In this document: positions 1-11,889 of the stretch, one piece after another
Numbering within the stretch: position 1 is the stretch's first letter
Layout: the number at the start of each line of letters is the position of its first letter
Source: Phallus indusiatus
Taxonomy: Eukaryota; Basidiomycota; Agaricomycetes; Phallales; Phallaceae
NCBI GenBank assembly: GCA_027605045.1
Contig: JAQFWX010000016.1
Span: 650,551 to 714,550 of the forward strand
Reading direction: 5' to 3'
DNA length: 64,000 nucleotides
Translations under genes and position numbers: made by a program
The notes under the pieces: model-generated
What the model was told of the DNA's origin: nothing
Database searches by the model: none
The model's input: only the letters and a program-made list of their open reading frames with translations

Positions 1-113
1 AAGCCCATAATTAGGAAAGCTAGACGCAGAAGAAGAGTAACATACGTTTCGTAAGCTTGATCTATAATTGTGTTTATAGTTTCGGCGGTCACGTTGAAGT
101 TTGAACTGTTCAT
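1..113 (-). CDS. DUF6533-type seven-helix membrane protein, 5' end only (copy A)
   Basis: Only the first exon (113..46) is inside the window. It starts at ATG 113 and reads MNSSNFNVTAETINTIIDQ, followed by a GTATG donor at 45. The same N-terminal pattern (MNxTxxN..TAxTIxxxIQEAYE, then an intron) opens the complete minus-strand copies at 22.8, 27.2 and 30.4 kb. That similarity is the basis of the call. The rest of the gene lies to the left of the window. Function is unknown; the family is predicted to be integral membrane. Confidence 0.7.
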   Translation of the reverse strand, partial: MNSSNFNVTAETINTIIDQAYETYVTLLLRLAFLIMG

Positions 114-983
114 TACACAGTGGAGATTTGTGGTACTAACAGCTTTTTATGGTAAAAGATATTTCACTGAATATATGCAAAATTGAGACTGGCTTATCAC
201 TGTATGTGACTAGAACAACCCCGTCACCTCAACTGATTTCCCTTACAGCTCTCATCTGAAGGAAATTACACATCAATCAAATATTTTCAATGATGAACGA
301 AATAAATCACTTCTTTACGAATTCTTTTTTTTTTTTTCGTGGAGCTATAGTCAATAGTGTTTAGACAAGGTCTAGCATTTCTTTACGAATTCTTGGGCAC
401 GCGAGGATGATAGAGTAATAATGCGATATTTGTCCGACGGAGAATATAGAGAAAAGTTTCAATGTGTCATGTTGGAGTTTGTCAGCTATCTTATGAAAAC
501 TAACCAGTCATAATAAAATCTCCTGAATCTTGACAAGATCAAGCGATCTAACTTCAGTTGAGTTGTGAACAATGTTCTGATCGTCCTGGAATTAATGGGG
601 GATAGATCGCATCATTACGACTTTGGCATCGTAATAAGACCACATACATCGCATATCAACGTTGATTGAAGGTGTCAAGTATGTTTCAATAACACGGCAG
701 CTTTATGTAGACCGATAAGCAAATTGCAAATTAGCATCAAAATTTGATGAAGAAGAGAAAGCACATATATAGAACTTGATATGAGTATGATTCTTTCCAT
801 CCCGTATACGACCATCTTAACACGCACCGGTATGTCAACACCGGACCGCAAAAGACCGCTGGTCGACTTGGTCATTGGTCAACGCGCTTCTGAAAAATCC
901 GAAAGACTTCATCATACGCTAAGGTTTGAACTGCTGAATAAATAATCATTCCAAAGAGTCATGTACATCTCTGTTGAAATAAA
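114..983. other. Intergenic, no gene recognised
   Basis: Short ORFs only. A run of T residues sits near 327-341. A 66-codon minus-strand frame around 675-875 has no similarity I recognise and no supporting splice structure. It probably holds the promoter of copy A and the 3' region of the BSP peptidase gene. Confidence 0.5.
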
Positions 984-2079
984 TTAAAAACTGGCACAAT
1001 AGGCGATCCAAAGATCATCAACACTTTGACCAGTAACATCCCTCCAAACGCGCCCATTGTCGTACCGATTTCTGCACATCCCTTCGTTAACGGCTTGTAT
1101 AGTTCCTGGCCCAATTACTCTCTTAATAGAAGTCAATACACACCTCTTTGAATAAGAAAAATAGCACCAACTTCAATCCAGTCTAAGAAATACGCGGTTC
1201 GCTCGTATCCCGCATCCCATTTATCCTTGGAGGTGGGTGCAGATCGTTTCCAATGTGGGGGCGCCAATGAAGCCCGCAGACGAACAAAATCTGATATAGC
1301 CGAACATCTCCATAAAATAAAAAGAAGCGAATAATAAATGCAGATCATACCAGCGATGCCTTCGACCAAACCACCCGGACATGTTCCTCGGGCGTTGTAT
1401 TGATAGCAGTGAACCATTTCGTGAACCAAAACACCAGTTATCTCGGAGCGAGCATTGCTTTCGTTAGCTAAGCCTTGTTAAGTTTTGATGGAGAATAATA
1501 GACCTGAAGAATCCAACCTTTAATATGCCTAGTTGAAAGGTGGATTTCCTTATCATTGTTGTTCTTGGCTGAACCGGTGGTATGAGCCACGCCTTCAAAG
1601 TCACGTATGATGAGGGTTACAGAAGTGACGCTAGAGCGCAGAAACACGATAAATCAGTTTACAAATGATAACACCGTTATGTTGCAAGTGATATACTTTC
1701 TCGGTTGCGATTGGACCGTGTATAGGCATTCTAGCACAGATATCACAGCATTACGCATCACTTCTTGAGGCTTAACATTCCGCAGCAAAATGTCGACGGC
1801 AGGATTATTTAAATCTTCAATCTCGAGAGATAAACGGGGGATTCTCCAAGCATTTAATGAGTCCGGTTGGGATGAGCGTAGCTGAGGCTGTGATACTTCA
1901 CGCCAGTGACCATATGGATCTTGAACAGCGTTGGGATGAGGAATGTATATCGGTCGGTAGTTAGTCCCAATTTGAGAATTTTCGCCGAGGATATGTTGTT
2001 GAGGCCTTGTAGAGGTAGGAATTTGAGGTTTGGGTATAAACGGTATTGCTGAACTGGTTGGTTTGGGGAATAACGGCAT
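984..2079 (-). CDS. BSP-family (plant/bacterial basic secretory protein) putative metallopeptidase
   Basis: Five exons join in frame to 293 residues: 2079..1697, 1630..1518, 1467..1351, 1290..1144, 1105..984. The N-terminal 90 or so residues are proline-rich and low in complexity. The domain then begins (RLSLEIEDLNNPAVDILL) and contains SVTLIIRDFEGVAHTTG, the zinc-type HEMVHCYQYNARG segment (HExxH), GGLVEGIADFVRLR and WDAGYERTAYFLDWIE, which are hallmarks of family PF04450. It ends with VWRDVTGQSVDDLWIAYC. Members are inferred to be zinc peptidases, but no substrate is known. No clear signal peptide is seen at the chosen ATG. An in-frame ATG 45 nt upstream lies inside a tandem repeat and was not preferred. 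The HExxH motif is intact, so the product may be active. Confidence 0.88.
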
Positions 2080-2100
2080 GATTGGCTCGTAAACAATCAC

Positions 2101-2143
2101 AAGATGAATGCAAGATGAATGCAAGATGAATGCAAGATGAATG
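2101..2143. repeat. 11-bp tandem repeat, about 3.9 units
   Basis: The unit AAGATGAATGC is repeated almost perfectly just upstream of the BSP peptidase start. It supplies several ATGs on the minus strand (as CAT) and so makes the true start less certain. Confidence 0.9.
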
Positions 2144-4762
2144 TCGGAAGTAACGTTTGTGTAGTGTGACGGTGGCCGGCATGCTCGGCATTTCGTTCCG
2201 TCGACCGTTGCTCACGATTCACGAATACGCTCCAAGGAGAATCTCAGACATGTGAGTCATCCTTTCTCTCGGTTCAGTATTTCGAATATCATGGAAAAAT
2301 TGGCTTTAGTTTGCGTAAATATCAAAACGCAGTCGTCAAGCAATTGTTATGTAAATAGCTCAAGCGTTTGTTTTTGTGTCAAGTTTCAACCATGGCCAAC
2401 AGTTCCCAAGGACGCGTGATTGCAGTGTAACCTGAGCTACAATTCAAAAAATCAGGTAAATAATCTCAGATCTAACCAATTCGTGCTTAACGCGTGTCTA
2501 AGAAGTAGACATCTCGAGCCGCAATTTCCGGACATGATTGCCCATGATCTGCTCCGTACCGGTTCATTTCAAAAGCGACATATTTCGTTTTCAAGATAAC
2601 CTCTGCTCATCGGAATCGGACAAAGTCTTTATCCAAGGTCTTCCAAAGTTTTCCGGCCTGGGATGAGAGTCATGAGATGGGTTATGATGACACATGGTTA
2701 TGAGAATTGGCGCCTGCTGCAAAGCGCTCCCTTCCTCTGGATCCATCCGGAACGAAGAGTTCAACGAGACAATTGTCTTCAGAGTCAGGCATCCTAGAAA
2801 ATCCAATAACCAAAATAATAAACCACTCATGCAATAAGCCGGCGGCAACTCGGACCGGTTTCATTTGCTAGTTGTCACGCGAACGTTACGCAAAGACCCG
2901 AGAACTTGAGCGCGCGCCAAACAAAGCGCTGAGCGAACCTTGTCTTTGACACGTCACAAGCTTTTGTGTTCATAGTTCCTCCTATCGTCTGCACCGACGG
3001 TCCGTTTGCGCTGCTGTTATCTTTACTACTTCTTCAAACCTCTGGTGATCAATCAAATTTTTTGTGTCAGGTTTTCAGTCTGTCATCCGTGAATCGTTCA
3101 TTGCTCCAAAATTTCTTTTCGTATCAACACCGACAGCACCTAGTTGCAAGAAGACTCAAATGAAGGATGCGCTTGTTTTCATGCTACTGAACTCTCAGTA
3201 TGACATCGATGGTTCACCCCTTTCATCATTCACGAATCGCTGTCTTCAGTTACCCGTCTCTATCATACTCCGTCACACACCTTGACATGGAATATCTCCT
3301 ACAATCCCAAAACGTCATCTTTGACCGCTGCTTGCAATGATTGTCCTTCATGTATGTTGGCGTTTAAGCCCCCGGGATCTCAACAAAATGACTATTACGG
3401 CGCGCACAAACTTTCGATTCGAAACTCCTAACCCAGTGAAAGTATGTGTACGCTTCGTGTTTACTTTTGAAACAATCTTATATCGAGCCATCTATATAGA
3501 GAAACAAACCTTTGTGAGCTAAAAATCACCCTGGATAAAAATAAAATCAAGGCACTTTGAGAAGGATGCTATTTAAAGGATTCTGGGTAAACCTTCATCA
3601 TCAAGGGTTACAACGCGCAGATCCATCGTTAACTCTAATCCGTTATGTGTATTGAATCATGGGTTCAAAGAAATTTCAATAATACTCTCTCCAAATGGAT
3701 GCAACTTGACCTATTCTTGGATACATTTCATCTCCAAAACCTTGAGATATAGTAAGTTGTGATCTTAAACTTCATTGCTTCCCTAAGACGTAACGGGTGC
3801 TCTCAGGTCATTCGACACGTTATAACGGATTTTCAATACTTGTATGGATGTTAGATGTTGCCCTCCATTTATGAGGCCCGAAGCCATCGAGACGTTCAGA
3901 ACTCTTCCCACCCGCCTTTCTTTCTAATAATAAACTCGGCGTCATGTAAATGTGATTCTATCTGCAAGCGTAAATCACTGACGTCGCACCCTAACCTGTT
4001 ATTTCATATAAATTGAGCTCTTGAATTTTGTTGAGGTCACCAAGTGTCGGATTTCAAATTGGCTGACAGTGGCCATCGCCATTTTATTCATTCACCCCAT
4101 TCATTGTCATATTTGTCCCACGGCGAATTTTTTTTTAAATTCCAAAACGCGACATTTCATATCTGCCGATACATCATTGAGTTTGCAGGGGTGCACTTGG
4201 CACGCAACGTGCTCTGAATATGTATCCTTTAACACGTGGAGGTGCCCAATCTATACCCCGAGATTTATTAGGCCGTGAAAAAATTCATGACCAAAAGAGA
4301 GCTGCGGAAAACAGAAACGGAACAATCGCTGCCTGAAATGTATGTAACCCGGGGTAAGAGGTTCCCGACTGAGCTCGGGGCACAGCGACCAAGATCAAAA
4401 ATGATGTAAGCGACCATTCTTAGCTCATTCGCGATTTTTCCGCACCATTGAGAGGCACGTTGTACCGCTAATAATCGAGGTTTCTGTCTATTGAAACTCT
4501 TTGATACTCCAATAAACTCGGACGTCATTGGGACGAGAACCGATTGTATACCCTGTCACGAAGTGAGCCAGTTTCGGGTATTTTTTTTGGACAACCGGCT
4601 TACAACGTGTTGCGCAATTGCAACTGTCACGATAAAAGGACAAATAAGGTAAGTTAGGGTCATCATTGGCACCGGCACGGGATGTAAGATCAGGTCTCTT
4701 CTGCTATGAAAGAACCACATAAAGGCTCGTGATCGAACTTGACACAAAGGAAGTTTCTTTTC
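2144..4762. other. Gene-poor stretch, nothing recognised
   Basis: There are only short open frames on both strands, none with a recognisable domain. A minus-strand frame near 2591-2864 contains one hydrophobic segment, and several short plus-strand frames lie at 2966-3530. I could not join any of them into a convincing spliced gene. It may contain decayed genes. Confidence 0.4.
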
Positions 4763-6616
4763 ATGTCTTCAAGCCTCTACCATAACCAACCGGGTCTGTT
4801 TCTTCAATGTTTTTTGAACCAATCTCGCCCTCCTCTCGTACATCCATCTGTGGTTGTCAGTTAAGTCCTCGTTGGTAGCTGTTGTTTTTCTGAAAAATTT
4901 CGTACTTGGTTACTTAGGACATCCCGATTAATATCCTTGGACCGGCAACATCCTCACAATTGACAATAACCCTGACGGTAGATCCGCGAAATTCCACGGA
5001 ATGTGCTTCTTCTGCTAGGTACTGGGAATCTCTCCTCGAAGACCACCGGATTCCCTATCTACTTTTACGCGTTGCCGATATGCGATATGTTTTGGAAAGT
5101 AAAGTCACAGCGTTGCTATTATATGAAGAGGTGAGAAAATCTGAGCATAAAATTTTCTATTTGTTGAAACCCCATCTTTAGTTACAAGACCGGCTCAGAG
5201 ATTCCAATTTGGAGGAATGGATTCAACAAACAAAGTCATCCTTGACGTCGAAAATACAGAAACGATGTAATGATTTTCGCTCTCTTTCGTCTAGTTCGTA
5301 TGAAACTGAATCTCTTCAATTCAATTGCAACAGTACGAACTTACAAAACGTCCTCTCTCGCCCAAAATCCCGCTCAGGTGTGGCGTTCCATCAAGACGGG
5401 ACCGCCATCTTTCCCACTATGTGCGATCCCAGCGCACGACCTTCAAAATCTCGCCAACACGTGGAGTAATCTTCGAATGCAAGGTCCGAACGCCATGATG
5501 GCAAAATTTCTCAATCTAACTGCTTTGGAAACCAATTTCTTAGAGGGTATGTTTCAACTTCCACCTGAGGTACGTATCCATCTCACTGGGTTTTACCCTT
5601 CTCCATTGTGCAAAATGCCTACTGTAAGTAGGTTGCATCAACGCTTGTTCAAGTGGGGTTTCTTCATCAAGTACCGATAATCGGAGAAGATGGGATCACA
5701 GGCGGTGCGGTACGAAGTGGTGTTGTTGCTTTATCGATCCTAAGAGATACACGAAAGGCTTGTGCATTTTTTTAATAAACGTTTCACGATTTTTTCCATC
5801 TCATATTACCTTCATGTGTCAGACACTCAACTGGATACTGAACTCTAATCCTTCAGAGATAACTCTGACCCTCGAAACGCTTTGTCGTGTCCACGAGACG
5901 TTGATGCACTCAAGTCGAGTTTTAAATATTCATACGAAATCAATGAATTCCGTTTCAACTTCTCCGTCGGGGTCGCCTGGATCGCAGTCGCAATCAGATA
6001 CCCGGGAAACCCGGTTAAGATATGTCAACGTCGGAATAACGAGACAGACAACATGTCTCAACCTTACCGGGTATAAATTAGGAGTCAAAAGCCAATTTTG
6101 CCCTCATGACAAAGTGAATGGTGAACTGAAGGTATTTTGTAAGCTCTATAATGTAAAGAAGTGGATTTCCATCATTGCCGTATTTCATTTGACCTTTGAT
6201 AGTAGGAACTTATCCGTAGAGACGACATCGACCCCTTCGCCGCTGCAGCATGGATCAGCCATGCTTTTCTCATGATCCATCCATTTGAGGTATATTTTCA
6301 TTTTTTCCATAACTAAAGTTTGACAGCGTGACTAAACTAATGACAGGACGGAAACAACCGGTTGTCTCGAGTTTTAGCCTCGGTCCCTTTGGTAGCGAAA
6401 GGTTTTCCACCATTATGCGTACCCTATTCTCTCAAAAATACCTATTTATCTCTTTTAAACGGGGTATGTACCTGTTTAACCGGTTACTCACTGTTACAGA
6501 TTGATCAATTTTCATATATCAATTCACAGATGCGAGAAGACCCCGACTGCCAAGAACTGATGAGCCATCTTTATGAAGGCATGAAAGCTTCTCTGGATTT
6601 GCTACGAAATGTTTAA
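4763..6616 (+). CDS. Fic-domain protein (predicted AMPylase), frame disrupted
   Basis: Exons read: an uncertain first exon from ATG 4763, then 4918..5130, 5182..5266, 5295..5569, 5632..5761, 5823..6152, 6206..6289 and 6347..6616. Fic enzymes usually move AMP from ATP to a hydroxyl side chain of a target protein. Visible family features are RTYKTSSLAQNPAQVW, the inhibitory-helix type motif TNFLEG (T-xxx-E-G, near 5531), GFLHQVPIIGEDGITGGAV, and the Fic core HPFEDGNNR spanning the intron at 6290. The usual core is HxFx(D/E)GNGR, so the second glycine is replaced by asparagine. Two oddities stand out: one 'intron' (5267..5294) would be only 28 nt, and the 5761/5823 junction leaves the frame one base out, with no alternative splice site that repairs it. 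It is either a decaying gene or a sequence error. The last exon may contain a further 36-nt intron. Confidence 0.8.
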
Positions 6617-6914
6617 AATTATCGTCGTACCGAAGCGCCCATATACCTTGCTATCGTTGTTATGCTTTGCGTCAAAAGTTTCCCTCTTGTTGGAATTTCG
6701 TGTTTTTCATTAATATACTTGTGGTAGTAAAAAAATTGTGAGGTATCAAATTACGAAAAGTTATGTACATTACCACAAACGAAAGTTGTATCAATTAATA
6801 ATAAATTAATATATTTACCATTATTGGAGGAGTAATTTTCGACGGCACAAGGTACGATCATTTCGCCTGTTCACCGTCCGAGTCCATACGGAATATAAAT
6901 AAAATACGATCCTT

Positions 6915-8152
6915 CTAATAAACGAACTGTGGATGCAAAATATTCAGCGTGAACATAGCCAGACAGATTGTCGCGCCGTCCATATGGTTGAAATAGGTTT
7001 CCGTTGTTACAACCGGTCCGGTCCATCCCCCACTTAACTCAACTGTACGATATCCACTTCTAATGAAATGTGATTCATCAGTCAGCATATGAATACAAAT
7101 TATTATCCTTGAGCACAACCCACCGTATTAATACCAAAAATGTTGAAAAGACTATCCCTCCAACGACGATGAAGGTGCCGAGTGGAAGGGCAAAAATACC
7201 CCTGCTTAACGATGTTGCTTTCTTATCAGAGACATCGTCTGATGAACTTTCCATGTCCTTCAAAGAAGCTTTGTCTACGAAGCTTTCTGGGCTTTCTTCT
7301 TGTCTTGTTGCAGGCACCCTCCCAGGAATCGGTAATCCCAAATGAAAGCGTAAGAAAAATTCCGTCGCTAAGACCATGTACAATAAAATGGAGACTTTCC
7401 AATCAGGTTAGTCGTAATTCAAGAGTTATCTAAGCCAAGATTGAGCTCACCTAGTTGGATTACTATTCCAATCATCATGATATTTCCTCCAGTGGCGGGA
7501 GATTGACCGTGTTCAAAGGAAATCGAGGAATACGCACCCCCGAATGCCTGAACTCCAAGAGCTGCGGCGTCTGCGGCGAGGAAAGTAAAGAAGTCTAAAG
7601 AAATAGTATTTCAGCGAAAGGACGCGCGAAAGGACCAGGTTACAAAACGTACAAGCTCTGGGTGGCAGTCGACTATATTGCGGTCCTAGCTGGGTGATTA
7701 TACCAAATACTGTATACAGGCCGGCGGTCAAGAATGTAGGAGCTATGACTGTAGTCGTAGATCTGAGAATGTTTGAGAAACATGAGTAGTTTGACGGGAG
7801 AAAGATGGGTGTTTTACTGAATTATGAAAAACTTCAGATCATACGGATTGTGACTACTCGCGAGTCTACCACCCCATCCTATAATCTCAGCTATGCCACA
7901 CATTACGAAGGTCGGGATAGTCCAAAGGAGCTTCGGCCTTTTGTAGACAAAGGCCTGTATTGTGTGTAGTACTGTCACCCGGGATAGCATAAATATAATC
8001 AGGAGAGCACTTCCACGTTATTTTCGAAATTGCTTACAGGTTGTAATGCTGAACAATACCACGAAAAAGATACAAATCCATTCCGTAGGAATGTAGCCAT
8101 ATAACGACGGTTGTCCTCGGTGTGAAAAGGCCTGTGATGTTGCTGAGTACAT
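6915..8152 (-). CDS. RTA1-like seven-helix membrane protein
   Basis: Six exons (8152..8038, 7971..7818, 7762..7653, 7594..7451, 7394..7097, 7059..6915) join in frame to 321 residues, the usual size for the family. Recognisable RTA1 segments are LYGYIPTEWICIFFVVLFS, IIGWGGRLASSHNPYDLK, IAPTFLTAGLYTVFG, the helix after FFTFLAADAAALGVQAFGGA, GGNIMMIGIVIQL, and the C-terminal SGYRTVELSGGWTGPVVTTE followed by ATICLAMFTLNILHP. Fungal RTA1/RTM1/RSB1-type proteins sit in plasma or internal membranes and are linked to sterol-drug resistance and lipid movement; the role of this copy is not shown. Exon 5 uses an AAG acceptor after a CTAAC branch-like sequence, and the last intron is short (37 nt). A decayed relative lies 1 kb downstream on the same strand. 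Confidence 0.87.
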
Positions 8153-9124
8153 AGTTTTTCAGCAACAACTTTTTGTAATCAAGAGGGGAAATATTACAGA
8201 CCGGTGCTAGATGTCATTTTTGAGCTATTAAATTGGAGGAATAGGATACCTGCTATGGATTTTGAGCACATAGTACTATCCTTTTAAATATTTGGGGATT
8301 GCACAGATTGATGAAACAACCTGTCCAGCTAGAACAACGGGGGGAACCTATGTCCATTGCCCGTTGTTTGAAATGTTGTCTTACAACAAACTGCTCCGCC
8401 AAAAAAAATTGAAACAACCTGTCCAACTGAATTGACCTCTTGGGCTGCGTTACCGGGGAATTATAATGTCCTGCCTAACTGTCAGGAGCATTTATCTCCT
8501 TTTTTTGTTACCATTGTTCACTCGTGTCGCGTCACGAGTGTTGTCGATATACCTATTGATGGCCTGAAGGAGTTGCAAGGCACTATGAACATTCGTCAAT
8601 AGTCAATAATCACTCATAATGACTAGTGTTTACAAGTATACCTATTGGTGACCTGATAGAAGAGTTGCAACGAACACTGCCACAAAGGACTGCAATATAA
8701 TAAAGACACCATCCAAAGGAAATCCGGGTGCTCGTTTTCTGTATCAACCTGTGCAAGCAAAGGAATTCTATTCCGTAACGGTTTCATCTTTGAAAACACA
8801 AAGCGGAGTTGTTTTATTTTTGGATATCAACCAGAATTCAGTCTATTCAGTCGCTCCCGCCACACGGTCTCGTTAGACCACCCTCGGACTGAAATCCCGC
8901 ATGTATCCGCTCATACATATCTCCTAGTGGTTGTGACTGAGTTGGACCCTTCAGGATCGACCTAAAATCAACCTAAAATCGAGTCTAGCGAAAACACTGA
9001 CTGAGATTTCTCGGCCATTCATGGACATTTGGGATGAAAAACCATATTGAGCAGGCTGAAGGATCAAGGCGTCCGCAACGCCGTCAATCATGGTGCTCAA
9101 GATGACATTCTCTTAAGTCAGCAC
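8153..9124. other. Repeat-rich intergenic stretch
   Basis: No gene is seen. A perfect 8-bp inverted repeat with a 6-nt loop lies at 8519-8540 (CACTCGTG/CACGAGTG). Two diverged copies of a segment starting TATACCTATTG(A/G)TG(G/A)CCTG begin near 8549 and 8637. The phrase GAAACAACCTGTCCA occurs twice (about 8315 and 8411). This suggests old insertions or local duplication. Confidence 0.5.
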
Positions 9125-9660
9125 TCAGAAAGGAGTGACTATGATTCTATATAGAAAAGACTTTGAATCGCACAGCGGAGCCATAGGATAAAGGAGGACA
9201 CAGGCCGCGCCAGGAGCCAAATTGACAGGAGCAAGGTATCCAGTTGAAGAATAGAAACACTTTAATGCTGATGAAGAGATCGGCGCGTTGGTCAAGTAAT
9301 TGAAATATTCCTGCGTTGTTATAACCCGTGCTGTCCGTCCGTCACTCAACTCGACTGCACAATATCCGTTTCTCTGAAACACAAAGATTGATACATCAGC
9401 CAGAATACGAATACGCATTGTTATCCGCAATCGCAAGACTCAACCTCAATAAAATAAAGAGTGTTGACGTTGCCATTTCCGCAATAACGATAAGCGTAGC
9501 ATCGCGGGAAACTAATACCCCTATGAGATGGCATTGCCTTCTTCTCAAAAGAGGCTATGCTCACTGGGCTTTCATACTCTGTTTTTCTTCCAAGAACGTT
9601 CGTCTATCGGGCTTTTTGAGTTTGCGGGTTTCTTCCTAGCTGTTAGTAAGCACTCCGAGG
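9125..9660 (-). pseudogene. RTA1-like gene fragment
   Basis: The minus strand reads RNGYCAVELSDGRTARVITT and then EYFNYLTNAP, which lines up with the C-terminal exon of the intact RTA1-like gene at 6915-7059 (GYRTVELSGGWTGPVVTTET). Upstream (9440-9660) the translation still resembles the serine-rich linker of that gene (KKPANSKSPIDERSWKK) but contains stop codons and shifts. No N-terminal helices were found. It is read as a truncated, decayed paralogue. Confidence 0.7.
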
Positions 9661-9935
9661 AAGTCCGGTTTCCATATAGTGTATGTAATACACAATAAAG
9701 TAACTCGCTTGCAAAGAAATCTCTCGGTTATTAAAGCTTCTGTCATTTCTTATGAGAGGTAAGGAACAACAATTCGACGGACAAGCAATATGCTAAGACG
9801 TGGAAGATTATAACTTCATGTCATAGGAAGGTGGGAGCAGGAATGCAAAAGTAGGAGTTTGAAATTTTCTTCCGCCGAGAGCGTGACTGTAACGAAACTT
9901 CGGGCGCTTGGTCACAAGGAAGTTTCTCTCCGAAA

Positions 9936-10972
9936 ATGAGAGAAGCAAACGCGAACCCTTCTTCTTCGTACATTTCCATATCAGAAACTGCATCCTCCAA
10001 AAGTCCCCATCCTCTCAAAAAGCTGCTAATTCTCGACCTCAACGGAACATTGTTATGGCGGCCCAAACATACGTCCAAGATAGGAGGTAAACGTCCCAAT
10101 CATATCCGACCTTACATGTCAACTTTTTGCTTGTATCTCTTTCACGAATCTGTCAAACCGTGGCTGGATGTCATGGTGTGGAGCTCAGCCCAGCCTCAGA
10201 ACGTGGATACTATGGTTGCGAAATGTTTCGGTCAAAGTAAATCCGGTCTTAAAGCCGTTTGGGCGCGAGATACTCTGGGATTGGGTCGGAAACAGTATAG
10301 TATGTTTATTTATTACTTGATGCTTTTTTTCTGTCTCACATTAAACATTCAGATCGAAAGGTACAGACCCTCAAAGATCTAGAGAACCCCTGGAAAAAAT
10401 TAAACCTACCCTTTGCCCATACCGCAATGTCTACATTACTTATGGATGATTCACCGTTAAAGACGCGTCTGCAACCATACAACCATCTATGTGTACCGGA
10501 ATACGACAAAACCCTCTGGCATAAAGATGAACAAGTTTACAGGCAAAGAAGCGCCGCCCTAGTATGATTTTTTCTCCTATCAAAACTAATATACACGTCT
10601 CATCTCATGCAAGATGCGATACGACTGTACATTGTTGGCAGCCATCGGTATTTTAGAAGAAATGAAGTACCAAACCAATGTGGCCGGTTGGTTACGCTCA
10701 GGTGGTCTTTGGGCCGATTACAAGCCCCTTTCAGAAGGTATACGTATCGTATTCTCGTGTCGCGGGCTCTACCTGATCATTTTACTCTAGACTCCATTTC
10801 TTTTAACGACATTTTGAAGTCGCCCGGTACAGGAATTGATCAGAATGACTGTTCAGAGTCAAAACCTTTGTGGTTTGAACACGAACCATGTTTCGATTAT
10901 TGGGTATTAAAGGGGAGAAAAGTAGTCACCGAGTTGGGGATACCCCTGATTCCACGTTTTACTACGTCCTGA
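9936..10972 (+). CDS. FCP1/NLI-interacting-factor-like phosphatase (HAD superfamily)
   Basis: Four exons (9936..10299, 10353..10561, 10614..10737, 10791..10972) join in frame to 292 residues. The first HAD motif is KLLILDLNGTLLW, with the nucleophile Asp in DLNGT, where many FCP1-type enzymes have DxDxT. Next come RPYMSTFCLYLF, DVMVWSSAQPQNVDTMV (motif II region), AVWARDTLGL, and STLLMDDSPLKTRLQPYNH with the paired acidic residues of motif III. The tail ends WVLKGRKVVTELGIP. The family removes phosphate from proteins such as the RNA polymerase II tail, but the target here is unknown. Asn in place of the second motif-I Asp is the main oddity: that Asp is the usual acid/base, so activity should not be assumed. 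Introns are 51-61 nt and all canonical. Confidence 0.88.
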
Positions 10973-11394
10973 TAAACTCAAGGCGTATGGACCATAGGTT
11001 CGTCCCTACCAGTGATGTGGACACTCTTCCTGTTTAGCTTACGGAATGAAGGTCAATCATACAGAAATATACCTAGTACAACAATTTTCGATTGCAGCGC
11101 AATCTACATATGACAGAAACAAATTACGCATGGTCTAGGACTACTGTGATATATTACATACCTTGTCGGCACAAACATTCAATTTTCATCCATATCATGA
11201 ATTCATCTTGGTACCAACGTTCACTGCTCAGCCTGAGTGTACGCGCTGAAGAACGACCAAATTTGCAAATCCACTTTCATACTATACATACTTTATCAAT
11301 TTCATATGGATTGATAGGCTCGAAAGGTTCTCTTCCGATCTAATATTATGTTTCATGTGTGCATTATTTATAGGAATGAACCATACCTCCGAGC
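10973..11394. other. Intergenic, nothing recognised
   Basis: Short plus-strand frame near 11092-11343 without a known domain. It lies between the phosphatase gene and the DUF6533 relic. Confidence 0.4.
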
Positions 11395-11570
11395 CTAAAT
11401 TCTTACCGATATCGATTAGTACGCGCTAGCAGTTGTAGGAATCGCTTGTTGTGGCCACCATCCCGGGATTCACTCCTATATATTGTTACGGCCATCGCCC
11501 ATGTCCCATGCGAATATCTTCAAAAGCTCTCATCTCGACAAGAAGTGATTGATGGACAAGATGGCAAAAC
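11395..11570 (-). pseudogene. DUF6533 C-terminal fragment
   Basis: The minus strand reads HQSLLVEMRAFEDI, followed by a frame with a stop codon. The same segment ends the intact copy at 21043 (HQSLLVEMGTPEDF), and the nucleotide sequence around TACGCGCTAGC(A/G)GTTG is shared between the two sites. Only the last exon's tail remains. A SINE sits immediately next to it. Confidence 0.65.
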
Positions 11571-11603
11571 TTGTCCTGTCAATTCAAGAATCAACATATG
11601 CTG

Positions 11604-11889
11604 GGGGTGGTGGTGGTTTAGCGGTACCATCACTGGGGGGCGTCTCTGATTATGTCAGGGGTGTCCTTCATTCGGACGTGAGTTCGAATACTCTCACACA
11701 CGCCAAAAATAGGCCTCTGTTACCCGCAGGGGGGAGTTTTAGTGGGTATTGAGCAATTGAGTCCCACACTACCTATCTAGGTGTGCGTAAATGCATTTCT
11801 CCTCCTCGTCAGGTGTGTTCTATGTGCTGGACCAGGTCCAAACACCATAGTCACGTATACCTCCATAAAAAAAAAAAAAAAAAAAAAAA
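11604..11889 (+). mobile_element. tRNA-derived SINE with poly-A tail and 17-bp target duplication
   Basis: A 286-bp insert is flanked by the exact direct repeat AGAATCAACATATGCTG (11587..11603 and 11889..11905). It ends in 23 A residues (11867..11889). The head carries an A-box-like TGGTTTAGCGG (about 11613) and a B-box-like GAGTTCGAATACTC (11680..11693) at tRNA-like spacing. It does not fold as a normal tRNA and has no coding frame of note. A long target duplication plus a poly-A tail are the marks of LINE-assisted retroposition. The tRNA type was not identified. Confidence 0.85.

Noticed and set aside
11604..11705. A functional tRNA gene
   Set aside because: A- and B-box motifs are present, but arms do not pair properly and the segment is embedded in a poly-A-tailed unit with target duplication, so it is a SINE head.
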